This document shows, in pieces, positions 30,130 to 38,334 of a stretch of DNA of 64,000 nt. Origin of the DNA: Lachnospiraceae bacterium OF09-6 (lineage in GTDB: Bacteria > Bacillota > Clostridia > Lachnospirales > Lachnospiraceae). Under the pieces are notes generated by a model. The model saw only the letters and a list, made by a program, of their open reading frames with translations, searched no databases and had not been told where the DNA came from. The position numbers and the translations under genes were made by a program. The stretch lies in NCBI GenBank assembly GCA_003435055.1, contig QUMM01000011.1, forward strand, positions 16,482 to 80,481, written 5' to 3'. Positions within the stretch are counted from its first letter, which is position 1; every line of letters begins with the position of its first letter.

Positions 30130-30894
30130 TTACCCTATTAAGTGAATCGCAATTACAGTTACAAATGCCATGGCAAGCTCACACACCTGAAGGAAAAATC
30201 CTGCCAGGTCACCTGTGATACCGCCGAACTTCTGATAAGACATATAGCGGTACCATCCAAATACCAGCAGTGCAGTAAGAAAACAAAGACTTCCAATGAC
30301 CGGATCTGTCAGCACCATGAGTACTGCACAGGCTGCGATATAAAGGATCATGGTCACTGCCACGGTTTTCTTCTGTGCAGAATCAGAAAATGTTGCCGCC
30401 AGTCCGCTTTTTCTTGCCTTTTTAAATACGACAATCGCCAGTCCGCTAAATGCTCTGGATAACACATAGCCAATCGCCAGCAGACGGATTGCTCGCAGAT
30501 CTGTTGCATGAAATACCCCATAATCCAGAACAAAATAGCAGCAGCCCATCAAAATTGCAAAAGCTCCTGCATGGGAGTCTTTCAGGATCTCCAGCTTTTC
30601 TTCCATCGTCTTGTAAGAGCTTAAAGCATCACAAGTGTCCAGGAATCCGTCAAAATGAATTCCTCCAGTCACCACAACCGGTATCAGGACCAGTACTGCC
30701 GTAAAAAAGTCTTCATTGCCGGTTACTCTCATTCCCGTCTTCATCCACAGTACCATACATGCACCAATTACTGCCCCGATCACAGGGAAAAAGCAGAATA
30801 CATAACGCATCCGCTCTTTTGTCCAGTCGATATGTGGCATCGGTATTTTTGAATACATTGCAAATGCAATGATCAGATTATAAATCAGATTCAT
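30130..30894 (-). CDS. cobS: CobS, adenosylcobinamide-GDP ribazoletransferase
   Basis: 254 residues with about six membrane helices. Family motifs: FSMYSRIP-like FAMYSKIPMP, GGIHFDGFLDTCDALSS with the conserved Asp cluster, and KLEILKDSHAGAFA. It joins adenosylcobinamide-GDP to alpha-ribazole to make B12. The ATG overlaps the cobU stop; AAGGAG precedes it. Confidence 0.95.
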   Translation of the reverse strand: MNLIYNLIIAFAMYSKIPMPHIDWTKERMRYVFCFFPVIGAVIGACMVLWMKTGMRVTGNEDFFTAVLVLIPVVVTGGIHFDGFLDTCDALSSYKTMEEKLEILKDSHAGAFAILMGCCYFVLDYGVFHATDLRAIRLLAIGYVLSRAFSGLAIVVFKKARKSGLAATFSDSAQKKTVAVTMILYIAACAVLMVLTDPVIGSLCFLTALLVFGWYRYMSYQKFGGITGDLAGFFLQVCELAMAFVTVIAIHLIG

Positions 30895-31419
30895 TTATTC
30901 TCCTTTTTGCATCACCGGAATCGTATAGACCACTTCGATCACCTGATCCGCCATCTGGCTCAGGTACTGATTCACGATTCCGAGGCATTTGATATAGTTT
31001 CTTGTCCATTCATCATAAAGCATTCCATCTGAAAAGACTTCATTGGTCACAATTACCAGATGGGCGCACTGCTCCTTTAGCCGGCTCACTCCGTTCAGGA
31101 TCTTTCCTGCCGTCTGATCCATATGAGCCATACCGTCTTTGACAAATAATTCATTTGCCACCAGATTAGACATACACTCCAGCAGCACTGCCCCTGGTTC
31201 TTCCAGCTGTACATTCTGCAGATCATATGGGCATTCAACCGTTCTGAAATGCTTATCTGCCCGCATCGCCCTGTGCCTGTCTACTCTTTTCTGGCTCTCT
31301 TCATCTCTATTTTCCATAGTGGCAAGATAATAACGTGGAATCTGTCCAAACTCCTGAATGCGCTGTTCGGCATAGGCTGACTTTCCACTTCCACTGCCAC
31401 CGGTCACTACAATCATCAT
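30895..31419 (-). CDS. cobU: CobU, adenosylcobinamide kinase / guanylyltransferase
   Basis: 174 residues, full length. P-loop VTGGSGSGKSAYAE, the guanylylation region VDRHRAMRADKHFRTVE, and VTNEVFSDGMLYDEWTRNY. It phosphorylates adenosylcobinamide and activates it as the GDP adduct for CobS. It lies between cobT and cobS. Confidence 0.95.
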   Translation of the reverse strand: MMIVVTGGSGSGKSAYAEQRIQEFGQIPRYYLATMENRDEESQKRVDRHRAMRADKHFRTVECPYDLQNVQLEEPGAVLLECMSNLVANELFVKDGMAHMDQTAGKILNGVSRLKEQCAHLVIVTNEVFSDGMLYDEWTRNYIKCLGIVNQYLSQMADQVIEVVYTIPVMQKGE

Positions 31420-31428
31420 ATCTTCTTC

Positions 31429-32484
31429 CTATTTCAATTCCACATAAGCATCAATCTCGATGTCTTCAAATGTGCTCATCTGTTCATAAATTTGTGTAGC
31501 AAGATCCAGAATCGGGAATAAAGTGACTGCTCCGGTTCCCTCTCCCAGGCACATGTCACAGTGCAAGACAGCTTCTTTATCCATCGCTGCCAGAATCTTT
31601 TCCGCTGCCGGTTCCTTTGACACATGGGATGCCATGATAAAGTCCTTACATGCCGGGCAGATACGAGTAGCGGTCAGTGCTGCAGTGCCGGAAATAAATC
31701 CATCCATCACAATCGGTACACGATAAATCGCTCCGCCAAGAAAGACTCCTGCCATTCCCGCAATATCAAATCCTCCCAGTGCTGCCAGCGCATCAATAGC
31801 ATCGGTAAAGGCAGGGCTATAGTCTGCGATTGCTTTGCGTACCACAGCTATCTTTTTCTCCAGTGCCTTACTGGTCAGACCTGCACCCCTTCCGGTCATC
31901 TTTTCCACGTCTTCCTGAAGGAAATAAGAAGCCAGTGCACTGCTGGTAGTTGTATTACCAATTCCCATCTCTCCGGTAGCAATGATCTTGTAGCCCTGCC
32001 CGGAAAGTTCCCTTACCTTTTCAATGCCTACTTCCATGGCTCTCTCTGCTTCTTCTCTGGTCATGGCCGGTTCTTTTGCCATATTTTTTGTTCCATAGGC
32101 AATCTTATGATTCTCCAGCTTCGTATCCACTGCGATTCCGATATCAATTGGAAAAATCTCTGCACCTGTCTGCTTACACAAAATCGCAGCAGTTGCTTTA
32201 TCCGATAAAAAGTTCTCTGATACAATTGCTGTCACATTCTGCTCAGACTGGGTCACGCCCTCAGCTACCACACCATTATCTGCACACATGACAATCAGTG
32301 CTTTTTTATCATAGGTCACATTGGCATCTCCTGTGATCCCTGCTGTCTGAATGACCAGGTCTTCCATTTTACCAAGGCTGTGCAGAGGCTTGGCAATGCT
32401 GTCCCAGCGCTTCTTACTCAGTTTCTGTGCTCCTGTATCTAATGTATGTAGTGGATATTCTTTTTTGTTGATCGTTATCGTCAT
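31429..32484 (-). CDS. cobT: CobT, nicotinate-nucleotide--dimethylbenzimidazole phosphoribosyltransferase
   Basis: 351 residues. Signature segments: VMCADNGVVAEGVTQSEQNVT, GEMGIGNTTTSSALA, LGGFDIAGMAGVFLGGA, and the C-terminal CDMCLGEGTGAVTLFPIL with the catalytic Glu. It makes alpha-ribazole phosphate, the lower-ligand precursor of B12. It is the first gene of the cob-ruv-zapA operon. The leader is about 75 bases and carries hairpin copy 3 and no room for a cobalamin riboswitch. CCGGAGGGAG serves as ribosome site. Confidence 0.96.
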   Translation of the reverse strand: MTITINKKEYPLHTLDTGAQKLSKKRWDSIAKPLHSLGKMEDLVIQTAGITGDANVTYDKKALIVMCADNGVVAEGVTQSEQNVTAIVSENFLSDKATAAILCKQTGAEIFPIDIGIAVDTKLENHKIAYGTKNMAKEPAMTREEAERAMEVGIEKVRELSGQGYKIIATGEMGIGNTTTSSALASYFLQEDVEKMTGRGAGLTSKALEKKIAVVRKAIADYSPAFTDAIDALAALGGFDIAGMAGVFLGGAIYRVPIVMDGFISGTAALTATRICPACKDFIMASHVSKEPAAEKILAAMDKEAVLHCDMCLGEGTGAVTLFPILDLATQIYEQMSTFEDIEIDAYVELK

Positions 32485-32503
32485 CTGTCTCCCTCCGGCT
32501 ATG

Positions 32504-32549
32504 GTATCTGTTCATTGCCTTCGCAGATACAGAGGGTTTTGAACAGTCA
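32504..32549 (-). repeat. Leader hairpin element, copy 3
   Basis: ATGACTGTTCA pairs with TGAACAGATAC on the minus strand. The interior CTGTATCTGCGAAGG is nearly identical to copy 2. It lies between the cobT promoter and the cobT ribosome site. Confidence 0.8.
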
Positions 32550-32564
32550 TTCGTCATCTTATCC

Positions 32565-32593
32565 ATTATAAAAAAAACACATGTTTGTGTCAA
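32565..32593 (-). promoter_or_regulatory. Strong sigma-A promoter of the cob operon
   Basis: Consensus TTGACA (32588-32593), 17-base spacer, consensus TATAAT (32565-32570) on the minus strand. Confidence 0.85.
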
Positions 32594-32633
32594 GTAGCAG
32601 CCTCTGACGTTACCTGTAATTCCCGGATAGATA

Positions 32634-32667
32634 AAATCTCACAGCTTCCTTCGAAACTGTGAGATTT
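32634..32667 (-). terminator. Terminator after the wall-repeat protein gene
   Basis: An 11-base-pair stem, AAATCTCACAG with CTGTGAGATTT, ends in TTTTATCT on the minus strand, 8 bases past the stop. Confidence 0.8.
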
Positions 32668-32674
32668 CTCATAC

Positions 32675-33922
32675 TTATTGATTCAATTCTGCAAGTGCTG
32701 CCTTATATTCCTGTGTATATCTGGATGCATATAACGGGAATGACTTCTTTCTGTAATTGTAAAGCTTCTTTAAGAACTTTGCGTCACTTGTGGTACTCTT
32801 TGGCTTAATTGCTTTTACCGCATTGACTGCACTTGTCTGTCCATGCTGAATGGAATAACTGAAGATAGCACCCTTTACCGCCTCCGATCTGGATGCAACA
32901 TCAATACCGGCTGACTGAAGTTTACGTTCTACGTTATCATAGTAATTGATCCTTGCAAAAGTATCCTGCATCTCAGAAAATGTTCTGCTGTTACGCTTGT
33001 AGACCTGATGCCATGCTTTGAAAAAATCTGTGTTGTTATACAATTTGGCACCACTCTTATACTTGGCATATGGTTCGAATTCTTTGCAGACCAGAGGATT
33101 CGTCTCGTATGCATATTTTACAAACGGAAGTAACGCATAACGATAATCGAACTGATATGCACCACATGCCTTTCCTCCGTCTCCACCTGTCTGGTTGTAC
33201 GCAGCGGAACCAGATTCAAACTTCAGGAAAAATAGCATCTCGCCTGTCGGTGCCCCGGATTCCGGTATTACCGTGCAGACTCCGCTGGAGTTAACAGTAT
33301 ATGTACGATCTCTGTATTCTACCGTGGTGTTACGCAGCAGCTCCCCGGTATCCGGATCAAAGTAATACAGATTGCCACCAATAGAGAATACGCCTGTTGC
33401 CTTCTGTCCTTTCATTGGTTTGGTCTTGATCAGGTAATAGGTCTTATAATTGGCGGTCACCCATCCGGTCATCATATAATTATTAAAATAATAATCATTG
33501 CCATTCAGAGTTACCCAACCAGTCTGCATCACGCCTTTTTCATTAAAACAATAAGTTCTCTTATTCTTAAATGTAAACAAGCCCGTTGCTGCATATCGCT
33601 TGCCACTGATAAAATAATATCTCTTATTCTTTACAGTCACCCAGCCAGTCTTGTTAACACCCTTTTTATCGAAATAATAATATTTCCCCTTGATTCTTGT
33701 CACTCCGGTAGCTACTCTTCCGTTCGCCTTGGCATAATAGCGCTTCTTCCCAACCTTGAACCACTTGTTTTTTACCAGCTTGCCGTTGGATCCATAATAA
33801 CGGATCACACCACTCTTGGATGTTTTAAATCCGGTCTTCGCTGCACTGGCCTGCACCGGAATACATAACACTGCCAGCATCAGTAACAGCGTCAGCCAGA
33901 TTCCTGTTTTTCTCTTTTTCAC
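32675..33922 (-). CDS. Exported cell-wall-binding repeat protein with C-terminal lysozyme-like domain (tentative)
   Basis: 415 residues from GTG 33922 (GGGAGG seven bases upstream). A signal peptide ends near VQASAA. Residues 30-225 are about ten wall-binding repeats of about 20 residues (GWVTVKNKRYYF, GVTRIKGKYYYFDKKG), typical of choline/glucan-binding proteins. Residues about 240-415 form a separate helical domain starting FFLKFESGSAAYNQTGGDGG, then GAYQFDYRYALLPFVKYAYE. This is reminiscent of lysozyme/peptidoglycan-hydrolase-like domains with the Glu in FESG, but I am not sure of the family. It lies 13 bases after the SleB-like gene, so the two are cotranscribed. Confidence 0.78.
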   Translation of the reverse strand: MKKRKTGIWLTLLLMLAVLCIPVQASAAKTGFKTSKSGVIRYYGSNGKLVKNKWFKVGKKRYYAKANGRVATGVTRIKGKYYYFDKKGVNKTGWVTVKNKRYYFISGKRYAATGLFTFKNKRTYCFNEKGVMQTGWVTLNGNDYYFNNYMMTGWVTANYKTYYLIKTKPMKGQKATGVFSIGGNLYYFDPDTGELLRNTTVEYRDRTYTVNSSGVCTVIPESGAPTGEMLFFLKFESGSAAYNQTGGDGGKACGAYQFDYRYALLPFVKYAYETNPLVCKEFEPYAKYKSGAKLYNNTDFFKAWHQVYKRNSRTFSEMQDTFARINYYDNVERKLQSAGIDVASRSEAVKGAIFSYSIQHGQTSAVNAVKAIKPKSTTSDAKFLKKLYNYRKKSFPLYASRYTQEYKAALAELNQ

Positions 33923-33935
33923 TTTGTTTCCTCCC

Positions 33936-34835
33936 TTATCCAAAATAATGTTCCCCAATCTTCAGTGTTCCACTGAAGGTGTTAAAATAATAATATCCTT
34001 TCAGCACAGATCCATGCTCCAGCACATACTTTGCTGCTTTCACACACTGGGTCTGAATGGATCGTCTGCTGTAATACAGGCTGGATAATGTACCATTCCC
34101 CGCCGGTGTGAACTGACCCGACTGGAACAGGACTCCTTTGATCGTATTCGGGAATCTCTTGCTGTTTACCCGGTTCATTACCACACTGGCCACGCACTTT
34201 TTCCCATAATAGGACTGATTGCCTGCCTCCAGATAAGTGATTGCGGACAGCCAGCGGATCTCTTCCTGCGTCGGTGGATTCTTCGGGTTCTTATTCCCTC
34301 TGGTAATGACGCCCTTCTCATTCACATAACTGTCATCCACCCACTGACTGGTCACCATCACGCCATCTTTTCCGTAGTAATTCTTATTGACCCATTTGGA
34401 AACAGCTTTTCCCGTCTCCCTTTCACAGTAACAGATCCCTTCGGTCGTCTTTACCTTTCCAAAACGACGTTTTCCCTTCTTGTCATAATAAAACCAGTAC
34501 TTACCGTTCTTCTTCCAGGCATCACAAACCATCCTGCCGTCCGATCCATAGTAATAACAGCCGACTCGTCTGTTACAGACTCTCCCGGCACTGCGTGTTG
34601 CATAATACCAGTCGTCACCAACCTTGAATCTTCCGGTCTTCAGATTACCACGTTTATCGAAATAATACCACTTCTTTTTTATCTTTTTCCACCTGGACTT
34701 CACGTACTTCCCGGATGATGTGGTATACTTTCTCCCCGCCCCCGTCTGCTTCCAGGCTGCCGATCCGCCTGCTCCCCCAAGCAGCAGAACTGCACACATC
34801 ACAGCAATTGAGATATATAGTTTTTGTCTTTTCAT
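33936..34835 (-). CDS. Exported cell-wall hydrolase: wall-binding repeats plus SleB-like domain
   Basis: 299 residues. Signal peptide (ISIAVMCAVLLLGGAGGSAA), then about seven aromatic wall-binding repeats (RWKKIKKKWYYFDKRGNLKTG). The C-terminal Hydrolase_2 (SleB/CwlJ) domain has LSAITYLEAGNQSYYGKK with the likely catalytic Glu, then SVVMNRVNSKRFPNTI and FQSGQFTPAGNG. SleB-type enzymes act on peptidoglycan, including spore cortex, as lytic transglycosylases. The wall repeats suggest action on vegetative wall. ATG 34835 follows GAGAGGGAC. A near-perfect promoter lies at 34892-34920. Confidence 0.88.
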   Translation of the reverse strand: MKRQKLYISIAVMCAVLLLGGAGGSAAWKQTGAGRKYTTSSGKYVKSRWKKIKKKWYYFDKRGNLKTGRFKVGDDWYYATRSAGRVCNRRVGCYYYGSDGRMVCDAWKKNGKYWFYYDKKGKRRFGKVKTTEGICYCERETGKAVSKWVNKNYYGKDGVMVTSQWVDDSYVNEKGVITRGNKNPKNPPTQEEIRWLSAITYLEAGNQSYYGKKCVASVVMNRVNSKRFPNTIKGVLFQSGQFTPAGNGTLSSLYYSRRSIQTQCVKAAKYVLEHGSVLKGYYYFNTFSGTLKIGEHYFG

Positions 34836-34891
34836 AATTGTCCCTCTCATACTTTTGTATTTTGTTACAAAAATATTAAAAAACTATTGTG

Positions 34892-34920
34892 ATTATAATA
34901 CATTATGTTGCTTTTGTCAA
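34892..34920 (-). promoter_or_regulatory. Sigma-A promoter of the wall hydrolase pair
   Basis: Consensus TTGACA (34915-34920), 17-base spacer, consensus TATAAT (34892-34897) on the minus strand. Confidence 0.85.
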
Positions 34921-34936
34921 CTTTACTGTAAACTTC

Positions 34937-35704
34937 TCAAATAATAACACATATCATTCCATTTTTTGATTCATCCAATACCCGTCCGATTACCTTTCGG
35001 ATCTTATTCTGGCTCTCCTCACTGAACTGATTCAGTTTGGTCTGCATGCCTTCCTGCATCAGCTGTTCCACTGTTTTTCCAAAGACATTGATCTCCCAGA
35101 TTCCTTCGGATTCTTCTGCGCCCTCCCTGATATAGCGAATCAGGTCTTCTGCCTGCCCTTCCGTTCCCACAATCGGAGAAATCTCGGTGTCGATCTCGGC
35201 ACGGATCAGGTGAATCGTAGGGCTGGTTGCTTTCATTTTCACTCCATACCGGCTGCCTGTATGTGTCATAACCGGTTCTTCCCACTGAATCTCTTCTCTT
35301 CCGGGCAGAATCACACCGTAACCGGTCTCTCTGACATTTTTTAATGCGTTCTGCACAGACTCATATTCCTTCTTCAGCCCGCTCAGTTCCCTGATCAGGG
35401 AAATCAACTGGTATTCTCCCTCGATCGGAATGCCTGACAGTTCGCTAAGCATCCCGTAATACTCTTCTTCTTTGACTCCGATCTGGAACCGCAGTATGGT
35501 ATCTTCTTCGGTTCCTGCCTCTTCCCGAACCACTGTTTTTACAAATGGCAGGCTTTTCAGTCTGCTCTCTATCCGCTCTGTCCAGTTTTCTTCTGACGTA
35601 TTTTTCATTTCCTCCTGTAGAATCTGGATCATTGTCTGCTTCATTTCATGATCCTGTGGCAATGTTTCCATCCATTTGGGAATGTAGCATTCTATCTGAT
35701 ACAT
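34937..35704 (-). CDS. SpoIVA-like protein lacking the ATPase domain
   Basis: 255 residues, about half of normal SpoIVA (about 490). The sequence starts in the SpoIVA middle domain (IECYIPKWMETLPQDH) and runs to the conserved C-terminus (TIHLIRAEIDTEISPIVGT, INVFGKTVEQLMQEGMQTKL, then the final NGMICVII). The N-terminal GTPase-like ATPase domain, which powers basement-layer assembly of the spore coat, is absent. The DNA upstream belongs to another gene, so this is not a frameshift. ATG 35704 has GGGGG nine bases upstream. It is probably a paralogue of a full-length SpoIVA elsewhere and may act as coat component or partner. Confidence 0.83.
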   Translation of the reverse strand: MYQIECYIPKWMETLPQDHEMKQTMIQILQEEMKNTSEENWTERIESRLKSLPFVKTVVREEAGTEEDTILRFQIGVKEEEYYGMLSELSGIPIEGEYQLISLIRELSGLKKEYESVQNALKNVRETGYGVILPGREEIQWEEPVMTHTGSRYGVKMKATSPTIHLIRAEIDTEISPIVGTEGQAEDLIRYIREGAEESEGIWEINVFGKTVEQLMQEGMQTKLNQFSEESQNKIRKVIGRVLDESKNGMICVII

Positions 35705-35783
35705 AGACAAGAACCCCCTTCTTATACTTTTTTAAGTATATTCAAAGGAGGCTCCATTTATGTCTTCGGCCATGCCGTCAATA

Positions 35784-36356
35784 TTATGCTTTTTCTCTTT
35801 TTTTCTTCTGTATCCGCGGTTTTTGTTTCAAATATACATTCCGGGTATACCAGAAGCAGGCATCCTCGCCTTTTTCATCCAGAATCCGGAGAAGATGCTC
35901 GATCTCCTTCATGGTCTCCGGATGCATCAGATAATGGCTTTTCCCTTTCAGGAAATAAATCAGTGGATCGTGCTGGGTATATTTTTCTTTATTATACACT
36001 TTGGATGCCGCGATCCGGTCTGCCAGCATCTCTGCCACATATTTTTTGGGCATTCTCATGCCACCCATGACATGATCCTTATCATCGATCTGATAATCAA
36101 TCCAATATTCAAAATGATGCTTGTTCCTGCCCTTGTGATGAAGCCAGGCGGCGGAATATCCTTTATCTTCCCGCTCTGCATTATTAGGGCTTCGGTCTCC
36201 CTGATAATATTTGGCTCCCACCAGGAACTCGGATGGCATGTATTTTGACATGTCATGCATCAGTCCCTGACGGTAAAGCCCAAGCTTGAAGCAATGCTCC
36301 AGCACCAGCTTTTTATGTTCCGTAATTGTTTTAAAATGTCCTGCCGGATTCCACAT
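35784..36356 (-). CDS. DUF5662 family protein
   Basis: 190 residues. The conserved His/Asp-rich stretch (KLVLEHCFKLGLYRQGLMHD, then SKYMPSEF, WLHHKGRNKHHFEYW) matches the small DUF5662 family. Its spaced His and Asp residues resemble an HD-like metal-binding helical fold. No function is established. It overlaps the end of the GH13-like gene by 26 bases, so translation is probably coupled. It ends in a basic Lys-rich tail. Confidence 0.8.
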   Translation of the reverse strand: MWNPAGHFKTITEHKKLVLEHCFKLGLYRQGLMHDMSKYMPSEFLVGAKYYQGDRSPNNAEREDKGYSAAWLHHKGRNKHHFEYWIDYQIDDKDHVMGGMRMPKKYVAEMLADRIAASKVYNKEKYTQHDPLIYFLKGKSHYLMHPETMKEIEHLLRILDEKGEDACFWYTRNVYLKQKPRIQKKKREKA

Positions 36357-38181
36357 CCCCGTCTTTACACTCCTGTTCCCCGATCAGCAGCACCACGGTG
36401 CGCTCCGGTATCTTTATCATCTTCTCTTTTTCTTCAATGGCTTTTACCCCTGTCAGTACACTGTCCTTCTGGAAGGTATCAATCTTCCAAAACCACTTCA
36501 TCTTTTCCGGAAGCTTTGGCAGTGCCAGTTCCTGTGGCTGTGGATGGAGATTGTAGATCACATACAGAAAACGCTTCTCTTCCACATAGCTTCCGCAATA
36601 AAGCATGCCAATCTGTCTTTTTTCATAACCAAAATCGCCATACCATGCCTTTTTACTATGATAAGACAAATCAGGATAACCACATGCTTTCCGGTCAACG
36701 AAGCAATATTCCTTTTTGCAATGCAGCAGTTTTTCAGACTTGCGAAGTGCGATCAGAGCACGGACAAAGTTGACAAACTTCTGATTTTTCTTATATGCAC
36801 CCCAGTCCACCCAGGCTACTTCATTATCCAGACAATAAGGATTGTTATTTCCATTCTGTGAATTTCCAAATTCATCTCCTGCCAGAAGCATCGGTGTTCC
36901 CTGGGAACACAACAGCATCATCATGGCATCTTTTTTCAGTCTGGTACGCAGAGCTGTCACATCTCGCTTCCTGGACTCGCCTTCCACGCCACAGTTCCAA
37001 CTGTAGTTGCACTGACAGCCATCCCTGTTTTGCTCCCCATTGGCTTCATTGTGCTTCTGATCATAGGAAACCAGATCCTGAAGGGTAAATCCATCATGAC
37101 TGGTGATGTAGTTGATCACGCCATATCCAGATGGATTCCTTCTGGTACGATAAGCCAATGCCTCCAGCATCCCTTCGTCTCCTTTCAGGATGCGTCTGCA
37201 GTCATTCATAAATCCATCATTCATCTCCGCCATCTGGGATCTCTGAAGCATCTCTTCATCAATCTCCCCACAGTAACAGGACAAAATCTTGCAATCTGAA
37301 AACAGTGGATCTCCGGCAAGATGCCTTGCCAGATCGGTATCTCCCATGATTCGAAAACCATCAATCTGATATTCTTCCATCCAGTACTGTAAGATCTTTA
37401 TCTGCTCCCGGAGTACGGTCTCCCTGGTAAAATAGAACTCCAGAATCACTTCCATCTGATGTTCATGAAAGGCCTTTACCATATTCTTGCATTCCAGCAC
37501 AGGATTCTCTGTGGCTGAATAGTTTTTTTTCGGTGCATAATAGAAACCTGTCTTATAACCCCAATAGTTCTTCTGAAGCGGCACTTTTTTCAGAGGAGTT
37601 CCTTTTTTATCCAGCTTTTCCGTCGCTGTCTCCTGCTCTTCAAATTCACAGACTGGCATCAGAATGATCTGGTTCACCCCCAGCTTTTTCAGATAGGGAA
37701 TCTTTTCCTGAAGTCCCAGAAAAGTACCCCGGTGAGCCACACCTGACTTCTCATGCATGGTATAGTTGCGCACATGAAGATGATACATAATTCCCTCTTC
37801 ATAAGGAATCTGCGGCTTTCTGCTTTTCCCCCAGTCAAAAGTCTCCGGCACAAGTTCCCCCATGGTCACTTTCCCATCCTCTGACTTCCAGATTTCTCTG
37901 GCATGGGGATCCGTCACTGTCTTCCCCTGAATCTTATACTGATAGCGATATGCGTCTTCCTCCAGATCACGCACTTTTATGGTGCGAAGACTTCCCTGTG
38001 TATTCTTTTCCGAAAACGGGATCTCTGCCGCCAGTTCTCCGGATTCTTTCGCATACAGGCACAGAGAAGCGGCTGCTCCTGCCGGTACTGTAACTGTAAA
38101 ACAGATTCCCCCTTCTTCCATTCTTACTCCAGGCTCATAAAATTTTCCTGTCTTTTCGTCAATGTTAAACGCTTTTTTCAT
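36331..38181 (-). CDS. GlgX/isoamylase-like GH13 protein with lost catalytic residues
   Basis: 616 residues. A CBM48-like N-terminal domain (10-100) precedes a TIM-barrel clearly related to glycogen-debranching enzymes. The isoamylase signature near 355-400 is intact (NYITSHDGFTLQDLVSYDQK, ANGEQNRDG, NYSWNCGVEG). But GH13 region I reads EVILEFYFTRE instead of DVVYNHT. Region II reads DGFRIMGD, so Met279 replaces the nucleophile Asp. Region III reads KILSCYCGE where LIAEPWD with the acid/base Glu is expected. Only His362-Asp363 of region IV remains. It probably does not hydrolyse glycogen and may bind alpha-glucan or regulate glycogen metabolism. It is 28 kb from glgCD. Confidence 0.85.
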   Translation of the reverse strand: MKKAFNIDEKTGKFYEPGVRMEEGGICFTVTVPAGAAASLCLYAKESGELAAEIPFSEKNTQGSLRTIKVRDLEEDAYRYQYKIQGKTVTDPHAREIWKSEDGKVTMGELVPETFDWGKSRKPQIPYEEGIMYHLHVRNYTMHEKSGVAHRGTFLGLQEKIPYLKKLGVNQIILMPVCEFEEQETATEKLDKKGTPLKKVPLQKNYWGYKTGFYYAPKKNYSATENPVLECKNMVKAFHEHQMEVILEFYFTRETVLREQIKILQYWMEEYQIDGFRIMGDTDLARHLAGDPLFSDCKILSCYCGEIDEEMLQRSQMAEMNDGFMNDCRRILKGDEGMLEALAYRTRRNPSGYGVINYITSHDGFTLQDLVSYDQKHNEANGEQNRDGCQCNYSWNCGVEGESRKRDVTALRTRLKKDAMMMLLCSQGTPMLLAGDEFGNSQNGNNNPYCLDNEVAWVDWGAYKKNQKFVNFVRALIALRKSEKLLHCKKEYCFVDRKACGYPDLSYHSKKAWYGDFGYEKRQIGMLYCGSYVEEKRFLYVIYNLHPQPQELALPKLPEKMKWFWKIDTFQKDSVLTGVKAIEEKEKMIKIPERTVVLLIGEQECKDGDVESGRTF

Positions 38182-38223
38182 ACTGTATCCTAATGCCCTT
38201 TCTGTAAGAATTCATTTGGTTTT

Positions 38224-38252
38224 AGTATAACACAGGATTTTCAAAAATCCAA
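38224..38252 (-). promoter_or_regulatory. Promoter of the GH13-like gene
   Basis: TTGGAT (38247-38252), 17-base spacer, TATACT (38224-38229) on the minus strand. It is back-to-back with the DUF1292 promoter. Confidence 0.6.
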
Positions 38253-38254
38253 TG

Positions 38255-38283
38255 TTGCATTTATACGTGCTTTCTGATAAAGT
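38255..38283 (+). promoter_or_regulatory. Probable promoter of the DUF1292 gene
   Basis: TTGCAT (38255-38260), 17-base spacer, TAAAGT (38278-38283). Confidence 0.45.
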
Positions 38284-38334
38284 GGAATCTAAGATGCGAA
38301 TTATTCGATCAATAAAATGAAATGAGGTAAAAAA

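Noticed and set aside
34937..35783. Frameshifted full-length spoIVA
   Set aside because: DNA upstream of the short gene codes for the C-terminus of DUF5662, and none of it in any frame resembles the SpoIVA ATPase domain.
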